Position numbers and translations under genes: made by a program. A stretch of 64,000 bases of DNA from Bog-473 sp963741995 (lineage in GTDB: Bacteria > Actinomycetota > Acidimicrobiia > Acidimicrobiales > RAAP-2), in contig CAVUKI010000001.1 in NCBI GenBank assembly GCA_963741995.1, forward strand, positions 620,001 to 684,000, written 5' to 3'. This document shows, piece by piece, positions 25,706 through 34,692 of this stretch. The stretch's first letter is position 1; every line of letters begins with the position of its first letter. The notes below the pieces were generated by a model. The model made no database searches and had not been told where the DNA came from. It worked only from the letters and a program-made list of their open reading frames with translations.

Positions 25706-28700
25706 ATGCAACTCCGGAAACGCGACGAGCGGGTCGCAACGGCGGTTCGGTCTCGGTTCGAAGCTCGGCCTCTTGCAAGAGGGGTCATGTTCGCAACTGT
25801 CGTCCTCGGTACGTTGGGCCTCAGTACCGGGCTGATGGCGCAAGGCGTCGCTGCGTCCCACCCAAAGGGCACGTTCGTTCATCAGCCTCTCCACCCCGTG
25901 AGCGGTAATGAGGCGCTCGCGAAGCTTGGGGGCAAGGGATACGAGCAAGCGCTCGCGGACGCGCGCACACAGGCGGCGGCGCTACCTAGGGCAGGTGCCA
26001 CGCTCGCTCCCTCCGCGACGTGGACTCCGCTCGGTCCGGATCCCATCAGTGCCAGCATCTACGGGACGAAGAACAGCGGCCGGGTCACCGGCCTTGCCAT
26101 CGCCCCCGGAAGCCCTCAGGCGCTCTACCTGGCGGCGGCGGGCGGGGGAGTGTGGTCGTCGACCAACAACGGCTCGACGTGGGCGACGAACACGGACCTT
26201 CAGCCGGACATCGCCATGGGGTCGGTCGCGGTGGACCCGAGCAACACCGCGGCGGTCTTCGCGGGGACTGGCGAGGACAACGAGTGCCTTGACTGTTACT
26301 ACGGCGACGGCATCCTCGAGTCCACGAACTCGGGGAGCACCTGGACTCTGTCGAATCCAGGCGGTGTCTTCACTGGCGTCGATGTCTCGAGCCTGGCCGT
26401 CGAGCCCGGGGCCGGCTCCCTTGCCACCACCACGGTCCTGGCCGGGACGTCGAGTGGCCTCTACGTCTCCACCAACGGTGGGAGTTCGTGGTCCGCTGAA
26501 GCCGGAACAGGCTGGTCGAACGGGAACGTGTATGACGTCGTCCTCAACACTCTGACCAGTCCGATCACCATCTACGCGTCAGTCATGGGGGTCGGCATCG
26601 AAGAGAGCACAACCAACGGCTCATCGTGGACGACGTTGACCTCCTCGCCGTTGATCTCGGGGAGCTCGTTTGAGAACGCAGCTCTGGGCATACACCCTGG
26701 GACCACGGCGGCAACGACGACGCTGTATGCATCTCTCGGGAGCTACAGCGGATACTTGGGGATGTTCAAGTCCACCAATGGTGGCGCAACCTGGAGCTCT
26801 CTCACCGTTCCTTACTACACAGGCGATGACTACGCCTACGACGGCACCAGCGGAGACTCAGGCGACCAGAGTTGGTACGACAATGTGCTGACGGTGAGCC
26901 CGAGCAACGCCAACGTGGTGGTGGCTGCCGGCATCGCCATGATCGAGAGCACCAATGGCGGCAGCACATGGACCAACTTGAACGGCGAGGCTTATTTCGG
27001 TGGCGGGACCAACTTCTACCATCCAGATTTCCACGCCCTGGCTTTTGACGGCTCGGGGAACCTCTACTTCGGCAACGACGGCGGCGCGTGGGAGCTCAAC
27101 GCGGCCGGCGTGGCGTCGCCGGGCACGGTGACAGCCGCCAATTTCACCAACCTCAACACCAACCTCGACATCACTCAGTTCTACCCGGGCACCGCCCAAT
27201 CGGGAAACGCTTCCCTGGTCCTCGGCGGAGCGCAGGACAACGGCACATCCCTGTACTCGTCCTCCAATTCGCCCTCGACGACCTGGCCGAACGTGGTGTC
27301 GGGTGACGGTGGAAACGACATCATCGACCCGGCAAACACCAATATCCAGTTTGCCGAAGCCGATCAGGGCCTCTATGGGACCACGAATGACTGGAGCAGT
27401 TCTTCGGAATTGTTTGCGCCGGGTTCTACGGACTGGGTACCTCCACTGGCGCTGGTCAGCACCACGGGGCCGACGCTCCTGTACGGTGGCTCTGTCGTGT
27501 ACGAGTCGACCGACGGTGGTTCCAGTTGGTCGTCCGCGGCAACGTCGTACAGCGGGAGCGATGTCTCCGCGCTGGCTGTCGCACCGAGCAATGCCTCGGT
27601 AATTTACGCCGGCTTCAACGACGGAACTCTCCAGATGTCCGTGAACGGCGGAACCACGTGGACGACGCTAGTGAGCGGCGGATCCTCGCCGATTTCCGGC
27701 AAGTACATCACGCATATCGCTGTCAACAGCACGAATCCCTACACAGCCTACGTCTCGCTCGCGGACACTTTCCCGCAGTATGCGACACCGCAGAGCCCTC
27801 AAGTCCTGGTAGGCACCTCGCTCAGTACCTCTCCGAGCTGGACCGACGTCACCGGGGACCTCCCGTCTGGCGTGGCAACGAACTCGGTCGTCTCGGACGG
27901 TTCCGCCGGGCTCATCGTGGCTTCTGATGCCGGGGTATTCACGGCTTCGGCCTTGAATGGTTCGTCCACGTCGTGGAGCGAGATCGGCACCAACTTGCCC
28001 AACTCCCAGGTGATGGACGTCTTGCTCAATTCGAGCGGGACGCTCATTGCGACCACGCACGGGCGTGGCGTTTGGACCATCCCCTTCAGTACCGGGACCA
28101 CTGTGCCCACCGTCTCGAAGGTCAGCCCGAACACCGGACCGACAAAAGGGGGCACCGCCATCACCATCACCGGGACCGGCTTCGTCACCGGCGCCAAGGT
28201 GGTGATCGGCCAGGGCAACGGCACCACCGGCGCCATCGCGGCGACCAGCGTCAAGGTCGTCTCGCCGACCGAGATCACGGCGGTGACTGGCGGGGGGGCC
28301 AAGGCCGGTGCATTCAGTCCGTTCGTCACCACGACGGGGGGCACCAGTGCCGCCAATGCCGGGGCCGACTTCAGCTATGGGGTCACGGTCACAAAGGTCA
28401 GTCCGAACACCGGACCGACAAAAGGGGGCACCGCCATCACCATCACCGGGACCGGCTTCGTCACCGGCGCCACGGTGGTGATCGGCCAGGGCAACGGCAC
28501 CACCGGCGCCATCGCGGCGACCAGCGTCAAGGTCGTCTCGCCGACCGAGATCACCGCCACCACCGGTGGGGGGGCCAAGGCCGGTTCCTGGACCCTGTAC
28601 GTCACCACCTCGGCGGGCACCAGTGCCGCCAATGCCGGGGCCGACTTCAGCTATGGGGTCACGGTCACAAAGGTCAGTCCGAACACCGGACCGACGAGCG

Positions 28701-28936
28701 GGGGCACCGCCATCACCATCACCGGGACCGGCTTCGTCACCGGCGCCACGGTGGTGATCGGCCAGGGCAACGGCACCACCGGCGCCATCGCGGCGACCAG
28801 CGTCAAGGTCGTCTCGCCGACCGAGATCACCGCCACCACCGGTGGGGGCGCCAAGGCCGGTACCTTCAGCCTGTTCGTCACGACGACGGGCGGCACCAGT
28901 GCCGCCAATGCCGGGGTCGACTTCACCTACAACTGA
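25706..28936 (+). CDS. Secreted Asp-box (sortilin/BNR) propeller protein with three TIG domains
   Basis: A 1076-residue exported protein. Residues 25-50 are a signal peptide (VLGTLGLSTGLMAQGVAA). A propeller region follows, with at least eight Asp-box motifs of the S-x-N/D-x-G-x-S/T-W type (STNNGSTW, STNSGSTW, STNGGSSW, STDGGSSW). Residues about 806-1076 are three IPT/TIG immunoglobulin-like domains in near-identical copies. Asp-box propellers occur in exo-glycosidases (GH74, sialidases) and in sortilin-like surface proteins; no catalytic signature was found, so adhesion or carbohydrate binding is as likely. The ATG at 25706 follows GGGGGATGAC. Confidence 0.85.
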   Translation: MQLRKRDERVATAVRSRFEARPLARGVMFATVVLGTLGLSTGLMAQGVAASHPKGTFVHQPLHPVSGNEALAKLGGKGYEQALADARTQAAALPRAGATLAPSATWTPLGPDPISASIYGTKNSGRVTGLAIAPGSPQALYLAAAGGGVWSSTNNGSTWATNTDLQPDIAMGSVAVDPSNTAAVFAGTGEDNECLDCYYGDGILESTNSGSTWTLSNPGGVFTGVDVSSLAVEPGAGSLATTTVLAGTSSGLYVSTNGGSSWSAEAGTGWSNGNVYDVVLNTLTSPITIYASVMGVGIEESTTNGSSWTTLTSSPLISGSSFENAALGIHPGTTAATTTLYASLGSYSGYLGMFKSTNGGATWSSLTVPYYTGDDYAYDGTSGDSGDQSWYDNVLTVSPSNANVVVAAGIAMIESTNGGSTWTNLNGEAYFGGGTNFYHPDFHALAFDGSGNLYFGNDGGAWELNAAGVASPGTVTAANFTNLNTNLDITQFYPGTAQSGNASLVLGGAQDNGTSLYSSSNSPSTTWPNVVSGDGGNDIIDPANTNIQFAEADQGLYGTTNDWSSSSELFAPGSTDWVPPLALVSTTGPTLLYGGSVVYESTDGGSSWSSAATSYSGSDVSALAVAPSNASVIYAGFNDGTLQMSVNGGTTWTTLVSGGSSPISGKYITHIAVNSTNPYTAYVSLADTFPQYATPQSPQVLVGTSLSTSPSWTDVTGDLPSGVATNSVVSDGSAGLIVASDAGVFTASALNGSSTSWSEIGTNLPNSQVMDVLLNSSGTLIATTHGRGVWTIPFSTGTTVPTVSKVSPNTGPTKGGTAITITGTGFVTGAKVVIGQGNGTTGAIAATSVKVVSPTEITAVTGGGAKAGAFSPFVTTTGGTSAANAGADFSYGVTVTKVSPNTGPTKGGTAITITGTGFVTGATVVIGQGNGTTGAIAATSVKVVSPTEITATTGGGAKAGSWTLYVTTSAGTSAANAGADFSYGVTVTKVSPNTGPTSGGTAITITGTGFVTGATVVIGQGNGTTGAIAATSVKVVSPTEITATTGGGAKAGTFSLFVTTTGGTSAANAGVDFTYN
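28121..28933 (+). repeat. Three tandem 276-bp repeats encoding TIG domains
   Basis: Copies start at 28121, 28397 and 28673 at exact 276-bp spacing, or 92 residues each. Long stretches are identical at the DNA level, including third positions, with a few differences (AAAGGG versus AGCGGG after GACC/GACG, and the FSPF/WTLY/FSLF strand). The high identity suggests recent duplication or gene conversion. Such arrays are also hard for short-read assembly, so copy number may be wrong. Confidence 0.9.
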
Positions 28937-30264
28937 GAGCGAAATCGCCAAACGTTCTTGCCTTTGCCGTCGGCTTTGGAGTGGCGACAACGAGCGCGGC
29001 GCAATCGTCCTCCGCACGGGCCGTTGCCCGACATGTCGAGTCCGGCAACCCGGGCCCGAATGTCGTGACCGCGTTCGGAGCCGCCACCGCAGTGGCGGGG
29101 ACAACGCTCAATGGTCTGGCCTCACCCGTCGTCGGGATAGCGGCCACCCCCACCGGTCACGGCCATTGGCTGGTGGCCGCCGACGGCGGGGTGTTCGCCT
29201 ACGGCGACGCCGGGTTCCAAGGTTCCATGGGCGGCACGCCTCTCAACCAGCCGGTGGTGGGTAGAGCCGCCACCCCCACGGGAGGCGGCTACTGGATGAC
29301 GGCGTCGGACGGTGGCATCTTCGCCTTCGGTGACACACCCTTCGAGGGCTCATTGGGTGGCACGCCCCAGAACGCGCCGATCGTCGGCCTGGCGGCTCTC
29401 CCACAGGCCACGCCTATTGGCTGGCCGCCGCAGACGGTGGTGTCTTCGCCTACGGGGACGCGCCGTTCGAAGGTTCCGATGGCGGTACCGCGCAGCACGC
29501 CTTCGCCGTCGGCATCGCCGGTCGGCCTGGTGGCTACTGGATCGCGTACGGCGTCGATCCTCGCGCAGCGTTGATCCCGTCGATCGCCGCCTATGTGGCC
29601 GGTCGGGCGGACAACGTCACGGTGGCCGGTACAGGACCTCACGACGAACCAGATCTATACAATTCCGACCCGGGCTCGTTGAGAACACGGCGAGCACCTT
29701 GAAGGTCGACATCCTGGCACCCTGCTCGGGCAGGCCCAGGCCGCGGGCCGATCGCTCACGCCCGAGGAACAGAGCCTCGCGGTCCCGATGATCGAGGACA
29801 GCCTGGACAGCGCGGCCGACACTCTGTGGACCCGCCTGGGGCCCGGGGCCGTCGGCGTCTTCGATCGGGCGGCGGGCATGACCGCCACCGTGCCGGCCAG
29901 CGATGGTGTCTGGGGATCCACCACGACCACGGCATTGGACCGGCTTGCCATGATCCGGGCTCTGGTGGAACCGAACTCCTTGCTCACAAGTGCATCTCGG
30001 GCCTACGTCCTCAGCCTCATGGAGAACGTCACCCCGGCGCAGGACTGGGGAGCGACGGGTGGTGTGCCCCCGGGAGTCACCGTGGCGCTGAAGAACGGTT
30101 TCGCCGTCCTCAACGGGTGGCAGATCAACACCACCGGATGGGTGAACGGAGACGGTCGTGACTACCTGATCGCCGTGCTCACCAACGAAAACGTGTCGGA
30201 GCAGTACGGCATCGACACGGTCAATGGTGTGTCCGCACTCGTCTGGCACGCTCTCGGGGGCTAG
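28937..30264 (+). pseudogene. Decayed surface protein: propeller repeats plus class-A-beta-lactamase-like serine hydrolase
   Basis: The first part, in one frame from about 28937, has an alanine-rich export-like start and repeats of about 40 residues of the GHWLVAADGGVFAYGDAGF type, common in acidimicrobial surface proteins. The rest can be followed only by changing frame at about 29405, 29630, 29665, 29680 and 29727. It then shows VTVAVQDLTTNQIYT, a STLK motif (SxxK, 29694-29705) and a clean C-terminal open frame (29788-30264) ending WHALGG. This resembles a class A beta-lactamase/serine hydrolase fold. No clear start codon was found (CTG at 28933 is the nearest). At least five indels in 330 bp point to a true pseudogene or a bad assembly region. 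Confidence 0.7.
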
Positions 30265-30358
30265 CCGACATAGGGTCGGATCTTCCCTGGCGCGACGCTC
30301 GAGCCTTTTCCGAGCTGACTTCCACCCGTCGTGTCGCCCGAAGGAACGGCAAGCCGCA

Positions 30359-30364
30359 TAGCAT
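30359..30364 (+). promoter_or_regulatory. Predicted -10 box of a leaderless promoter
   Basis: TAGCAT lies 7 bases before the ATG at 30372; no ribosome site is seen. Confidence 0.4.
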
Positions 30365-30371
30365 CGTCGGC

Positions 30372-30782
30372 ATGACGCCGGAGGAGATGGCCGACCTCGC
30401 GCACCTGCGACGGGCGCGCGACCGCATCGATCGTGACTTCGCCCAGCCCCTCGACGTCCCGGCGATGGCTCGCACCGCTCTCATGTCGCCCGCCCACTTC
30501 TCCCGGAAGTTCCGTGCGGCCTACGGCGAGACGCCTTACAGCTACCTGATGACACGACGAATGGAGCGCGCCAAAGCCTTTCTGCGTCAGGGGATGTCGG
30601 TCACCGATACCTGCGCCGCCGTCGGGTGCACATCACTCGGATCATTCAGCTCACGTTTCACCGAGATCGTCGGCGAAACCCCGTCGCGGTATCGCGGACA
30701 GGATCACCGGGACATTGATGCGATCCCTTCGTGCGTGAGCATGGTTGTGACACGACCTCAGCGCACAGCGATCGCAGTGTGA
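30372..30782 (+). CDS. AraC-family transcriptional regulator (DNA-binding domain only)
   Basis: A 136-residue protein made of two helix-turn-helix motifs: LDVPAMARTALMSPAHFSRKF and the second with MSVTDTCAAVGCTSLGSFSSRF, then GETPSRYR. It lacks the N-terminal effector domain of full-length AraC proteins, so the signal is unclear. It lies upstream of a VOC gene and a DUF1059 gene in the same direction, which is a common actinobacterial arrangement. Confidence 0.88.
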   Translation: MTPEEMADLAHLRRARDRIDRDFAQPLDVPAMARTALMSPAHFSRKFRAAYGETPYSYLMTRRMERAKAFLRQGMSVTDTCAAVGCTSLGSFSSRFTEIVGETPSRYRGQDHRDIDAIPSCVSMVVTRPQRTAIAV

Positions 30783-30900
30783 GCGTGCCGACCCCCGCTG
30801 CTTGAATCGGCCCCAAAAACAGGGGGAGGGCGCGCCCCTCGTCCGAAACGATCCCCGGCACCGAGCAGGATCGGAGAAGCGTTGCGCAGCTCCGCCTTCG

Positions 30901-30906
30901 TACAAT
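30901..30906 (+). promoter_or_regulatory. Predicted -10 box of a leaderless promoter
   Basis: TACAAT lies 6 bases before the ATG at 30913. TTGCGC at 30882-30887 is only 13 bases upstream and is a weak -35 candidate. Confidence 0.55.
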
Positions 30907-30912
30907 CGCCGT

Positions 30913-31311
30913 ATGCCAGTCACCGTTGCCGCCATGTTCATCTCCGTCCACGATCCCGAGGAAGCGCTGGGCTTCTACCGCGATGCCCTCGGCTTCGAGG
31001 TCCGCAATGACGTCAAGTCGGGCGATTTTCGCTGGGTCACCGTCGGCGCGCCGGGACAGGACCTCGACATCGTCCTCTCCCAGCCGCACGGCGGTCGGTC
31101 ACAGACCGAGGGTGACGCCCTCCTGGCGCTCGTGACGCAGGGGTCGTTGCAAGCAGCGATCTTCCGTACGGACGACCTCGATGCGACCTTCGAAAAGGTT
31201 CGGGCATCGGGCGCCGAGATGCTCCAGGAGCCCACGTCCCAGCCCTGGGGCGTGCGTGACGCCGCGTTCCGCGACCCTTCGGGCAATCTCGTCCGCATGC
31301 AGCAGGCGTAG
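30913..31311 (+). CDS. VOC-family (glyoxalase/bleomycin resistance-like) protein
   Basis: A 132-residue vicinal-oxygen-chelate protein with two beta-alpha-beta-beta-beta modules: ISVHDPEEALGFYRDALGFEV at the start and TDDLDATFEKVRASGAEML, then DAAFRDPSGNLVRM. Metal ligands expected in the family are partly visible (Glu in the last strand is not clear). Substrate unknown; fosfomycin- or antibiotic-binding and dioxygenase roles are possible. It is between an AraC gene and DUF1059 gene. The upstream ORF start is discarded because the promoter points to 30913. Confidence 0.85.
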   Translation: MPVTVAAMFISVHDPEEALGFYRDALGFEVRNDVKSGDFRWVTVGAPGQDLDIVLSQPHGGRSQTEGDALLALVTQGSLQAAIFRTDDLDATFEKVRASGAEMLQEPTSQPWGVRDAAFRDPSGNLVRMQQA

Positions 31312-31322
31312 GAGCGAGACCC

Positions 31323-31559
31323 GTGAAGACTATGACCTGCAAGCAAATGGGTGGACCCTGTGACCTCCAGCTCCACGGCGAGACGGCCGACGAGGTCATC
31401 AAGGCGCAGGATCGCCACCTGAAGGACGTGGTGGCCGCTGGTGATGAAGCGCACAAAGGTGCCCTGAAGGATATGAAGGGTCGATGGAGGCATCCCATTT
31501 CCAACATGGGTTGGTACAAGCAGACGAAGCGCGATTTCGCCGCGCTGGCCGAGGACTGA
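31323..31559 (+). CDS. DUF1059-family small protein
   Basis: A 78-residue protein with the DUF1059 pattern: MTCKQMGGPCDLQLHGETAD, DEVIKAQDRHLKDVVAAGD and MKGRWRHPISNMGWY. The two Cys residues near the start (CKQMGGPC) are conserved in the group. Function unknown. It begins 11 bases after the VOC gene, so both are probably co-transcribed and controlled by the AraC protein. Confidence 0.82.
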   Translation: MKTMTCKQMGGPCDLQLHGETADEVIKAQDRHLKDVVAAGDEAHKGALKDMKGRWRHPISNMGWYKQTKRDFAALAED

Positions 31560-31640
31560 TCAACCCCGCCGCCCTCGACGGACGGCGCACCCGACCGGTG
31601 CTGTAGCCGTCGAGTGACGTCGACAGGGCAAAACCGACGT

Positions 31641-32456
31641 CTATGAGGCTGCCACGAAGCAGCCGGCCTCCACGGTGACCGTCATCTGTCCGCTCTCCTC
31701 GGCGAAGCGCGCCGCCACCGCCTCTCGCAGCGCCATGCGCTCCTCGGGTGAGGCGTCCTGGCCGGCGGCCGACGAAGCGATGAAGGCCACTACGTCGTCG
31801 GGGTCGGTGCAGACCATGGTGCTCGGGTGCAGGTGCCACGACACCGAGCCGAACGCCTTGCGCAGGATCTCCTCCCCGGTGGAGAGGCCGAAGCGGCCGT
31901 CGCACGAGTCGAGGGGCGACCAGCCCAGCGCCAGGCGCGACACCTCAGCCAGAGCGCGGAGGTGTCGCGGCCCGTTGGTCGCCGCCAGGAGCACGCCGCC
32001 GGGCCGCAGCACGCGGGCGAACTCCGCGGCGGCCCGACGGGGATCGGGGACGTGGTACAGCATGTGGTTCGCCACGACGACGTCGAAGGAGTCGTCGTCG
32101 AAGGGCAGGTCCTGCGCGTCGCAGACGCGGGCTCCGGCCAGTTCTATCCCGGACAGTGGAGTCACGGCGGCGGACGCCGCCGCCACCATGCCCTCGGACA
32201 GGTCGGTGACGGTGAGCCGGAGGCGGGGGAGGAGCGCCGCACCGTGCACCCACAGCAGGCCGGTCCCGCAGCCGACCTCGAGGACCTGCCCACCCTCTGG
32301 CCAGTCGATCCGGCTCACGAGCCACTCGAACCAAGGCTCTTCGGCTCGCGCGTACTTGGCGTGCAGGGCGATGCGCACGTTGAGATTCCCGGGGTCTTTG
32401 TACTGGCGTTCCCGGAGGTATTCCTGGTCGACGCCCAGCCCCTCCCGCTGCGTCAC
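31641..32456 (-). CDS. Class I SAM-dependent methyltransferase
   Basis: A 271-residue methyltransferase. Motif I is VLEVGCGTGLLW near residues 61-72, followed by DAQDLPFDDDSFDVVVANHM and LRPGGVLLAATNGP. Substrate unknown. The GTG at 32456 is chosen because its GTGA overlaps the GNAT stop by 4 bases, so the pair is coupled; an upstream ATG would overlap the GNAT gene more deeply. C-terminal part includes an Asp-Asp-Val (DPDDVVAFIASS) helix typical of this subgroup. Confidence 0.85.
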   Translation of the reverse strand: MTQREGLGVDQEYLRERQYKDPGNLNVRIALHAKYARAEEPWFEWLVSRIDWPEGGQVLEVGCGTGLLWVHGAALLPRLRLTVTDLSEGMVAAASAAVTPLSGIELAGARVCDAQDLPFDDDSFDVVVANHMLYHVPDPRRAAAEFARVLRPGGVLLAATNGPRHLRALAEVSRLALGWSPLDSCDGRFGLSTGEEILRKAFGSVSWHLHPSTMVCTDPDDVVAFIASSAAGQDASPEERMALREAVAARFAEESGQMTVTVEAGCFVAAS

Positions 32457-32965
32457 GGGTCGAGCCGCCCGGGAGGCGGCGCGGGCGGGACGGTCTTGAT
32501 CATCTGCAGCGCGGGCTGGTCGCGCCCCCACAGCTCGGGCATCTCCTCCAGCGGCCGGAAGCCACAGTCGAAGTAGAAGGCGCGCGTGGCGGTATAGCCC
32601 TCATCGGGAGATCGTGGGCTGAGCGTCTTGACCTGCAGGTACGTGATGTCCCGCTCCGCCAGCCAGGACTCTGCGACCTCCAGCATCGCCTGTCCGATGC
32701 CGGCACGATGCTGCTCGGGCAGGACGCCCATCACCACGATCTCGGCGGCGTACGGGCTGTGGATGCGCAGCGTCAGGATCCCGCACGGGCGCCCGTCCGG
32801 AAGCGCCGCCACCACGGTCGGGTGCGTCTCCGCCGACTCGACATAGTCGGCGACGGAGTCGGGGAAGCCGAACCATTCCGGGAGGGCGGCCAGGACGTCC
32901 GCGCAGATGGCGCCGGCCCCCTCGTGTTGCACCCCCAGAGCGACACCGCGATCAGCCCGGCTCAT
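32453..32965 (-). CDS. GNAT-family N-acetyltransferase
   Basis: A 170-residue single-domain GNAT. Motif A is VVMGVLPEQHRAGIGQAML, with the Q/RxxGxG/A variant QHRAGIG; the C-terminal ATRAFYFDCGFRPLEE is motif B. Its substrate is unknown. It overlaps the methyltransferase by 4 bases, so they are probably in one operon, which lies 19 bases after the acyl-CoA ligase on the same strand. Confidence 0.86.
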   Translation of the reverse strand: MSRADRGVALGVQHEGAGAICADVLAALPEWFGFPDSVADYVESAETHPTVVAALPDGRPCGILTLRIHSPYAAEIVVMGVLPEQHRAGIGQAMLEVAESWLAERDITYLQVKTLSPRSPDEGYTATRAFYFDCGFRPLEEMPELWGRDQPALQMIKTVPPAPPPGRLDP

Positions 32966-32984
32966 GGGCGAGACAGCCGGGCGG

Positions 32985-34538
32985 TCAGACCGCCCGCTGC
33001 ACGCCTTCCCAGTAGGGGTCTCGCAGCTTGCGCTTGTAGAGCTTGCCGTTGGGGTCGCGGGGCATCTCGGTCGTGAAGTCGATCGTCTTGGGCGTCTTGA
33101 ACTTGGCCAGCTTGTCGCCGCAGAAGGCCAGGATCTCCTGGGCCAGAGCGTCGTCGGCCTCGACGCCCTCAGCGGGCTCGATCACGGCTTTCACCTCTTC
33201 GCCCCAATCCTCGTGGGGGATGCCGAAGACGGCGGCGTCGCCCACCTTGGGGTGCGACAGCAGGACGTTCTCGATCTCGGCCGGGTAGATGTTGGCCCCA
33301 CCCGAGATGATCATGTCGATCTTGCGGTCGCGCAGGAACAAATATCCGTCCTCGTCGATGAGGCCGACGTCGCCCACCGTGAAGAAGGCGCCGATGCGGT
33401 TCTTCCGGGTCTTCTCCTTGTCGCCGTGGTACTCGAAGTCCGCCGATTGCATCGCCATGTACACGGTACCGATGACGTTGGGCTCGGTAATGCGGTTCCC
33501 GTCGTCGTCGAAGACCGCGATCTCGCTGATCGGCCACGGCCTGCCCACTGTGCCCGGCTTCTGCAGCCATTCCTCCACGCTGACCAGCGTGCCACCGCCT
33601 TCGCTCGCCGCGTAGTACTCGTCGACGGCGTTGCCCCACCAGGCGATCATCTTGTGCTTGACGTCGACGGGGCACGGCGCCGCGGCGTGGATCATGTGGC
33701 GCAGCGAGGTGACGTCGTACTTGTCCCGCACGTCCTCGGGCAGTGCCAGCAAGCGGTGGAACTGGGTCGGCACCATGTGCGAGGTGGTGACCCGTCGCTC
33801 CTCAATGAGCCGGAGCATGTCCTCGGGCAGCCACTTGTCCATCAGGACGATCGTGTGCCCGAGATGTAGCGAAGCGCTCCCGAAGCGCAACACCGCCGTG
33901 TGGTACAGCGGTGACCCGATGATGTGGACGTTGTCGTCCTGGGGCTGAACGCCGAACAGGAAGAGCAGCCCGGAGAGCCCCAGCGCAGCCTGCTCCGGCG
34001 TCACACCCATCAGCGACCGGTAGATGCCCTTGGGGTTCCCCGTCGTCCCCGAGGTGTAGTTCATGACGTCGCCGATCGTGCGATCCGAGGGCAGCGTCGT
34101 CGGCTGCGCATCACGCACGTCGGCATACGAAGCAAACCCCGGCACGTCGCCGACGGCCAACCGCCCGACCGCGTCCAACCCCACCTCGTCCGCGGCCGCC
34201 GTGGCCACGTCCGCGAAGCGCTCGTGCGCGACAAAGGCCTTGGCCCCCGAGTCCCTGAGGATGTAGGCCACCTCGGGCGCCACCAGGTGGTGGTTGATGG
34301 GGACCAGGTACCAGCCGGCCTGTAGGGCGGCCAGGTAGACCTCGAGCATCTCGGAGCAGTTGGGCAACAGGGTGGCCACCACGTCGCCCAGGCCGACCCC
34401 CTGGGCCCGCAGGGCGTGCACGACCTGGTTGGCCCGGCCCAGCAGCTCCCCGGCCCTCACCTCTTCGCCCTCAGGCGTCACCAGAGCCAGGTAGTCGGGG
34501 TCTTCCTGGGCCAGCGCCCAGAAGCCGAAGTCACCCAT
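32985..34538 (-). CDS. AMP-dependent acyl-CoA synthetase (FadD-like)
   Basis: A 517-residue adenylate-forming ligase. The phosphate loop YTSGTTGNPKG, the hinge/ATP region GDVGLIDEDGYLFLRDRKID, and the A10 lysine in PRDPNGKLYKRKL are all present. It activates a carboxylic acid to an acyl-CoA. The ATG at 34538 follows AGGAG. The gene diverges from an SDR gene across a KstR-type operator at 34604, so it likely acts in steroid or fatty acid degradation; the exact acid is not clear from sequence alone. Confidence 0.9.
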   Translation of the reverse strand: MGDFGFWALAQEDPDYLALVTPEGEEVRAGELLGRANQVVHALRAQGVGLGDVVATLLPNCSEMLEVYLAALQAGWYLVPINHHLVAPEVAYILRDSGAKAFVAHERFADVATAAADEVGLDAVGRLAVGDVPGFASYADVRDAQPTTLPSDRTIGDVMNYTSGTTGNPKGIYRSLMGVTPEQAALGLSGLLFLFGVQPQDDNVHIIGSPLYHTAVLRFGSASLHLGHTIVLMDKWLPEDMLRLIEERRVTTSHMVPTQFHRLLALPEDVRDKYDVTSLRHMIHAAAPCPVDVKHKMIAWWGNAVDEYYAASEGGGTLVSVEEWLQKPGTVGRPWPISEIAVFDDDGNRITEPNVIGTVYMAMQSADFEYHGDKEKTRKNRIGAFFTVGDVGLIDEDGYLFLRDRKIDMIISGGANIYPAEIENVLLSHPKVGDAAVFGIPHEDWGEEVKAVIEPAEGVEADDALAQEILAFCGDKLAKFKTPKTIDFTTEMPRDPNGKLYKRKLRDPYWEGVQRAV

Positions 34539-34603
34539 CAGCAGTCTCCTTGCAGGCTCGCGATTGCAGGGGACGCAAGTGGCAGCCCCCGCCATCGGCA
34601 GGC

Positions 34604-34617
34604 TAGAACGTGTTCTA
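34604..34617. promoter_or_regulatory. KstR-type operator TAGAAC-GT-GTTCTA
   Basis: The dyad arms are identical to those at 16242-16255. It sits 66 bases upstream of the acyl-CoA ligase gene (minus) and 76 bases upstream of the SDR gene (plus), so one site could control both. Confidence 0.6.
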
Positions 34618-34692
34618 ACTTACGGCAATTTCCCCGACCCGGCGGCCCAGCCGGCCCGGCTCGGCACGGCAACAGATCAGGAGCGTACGACC

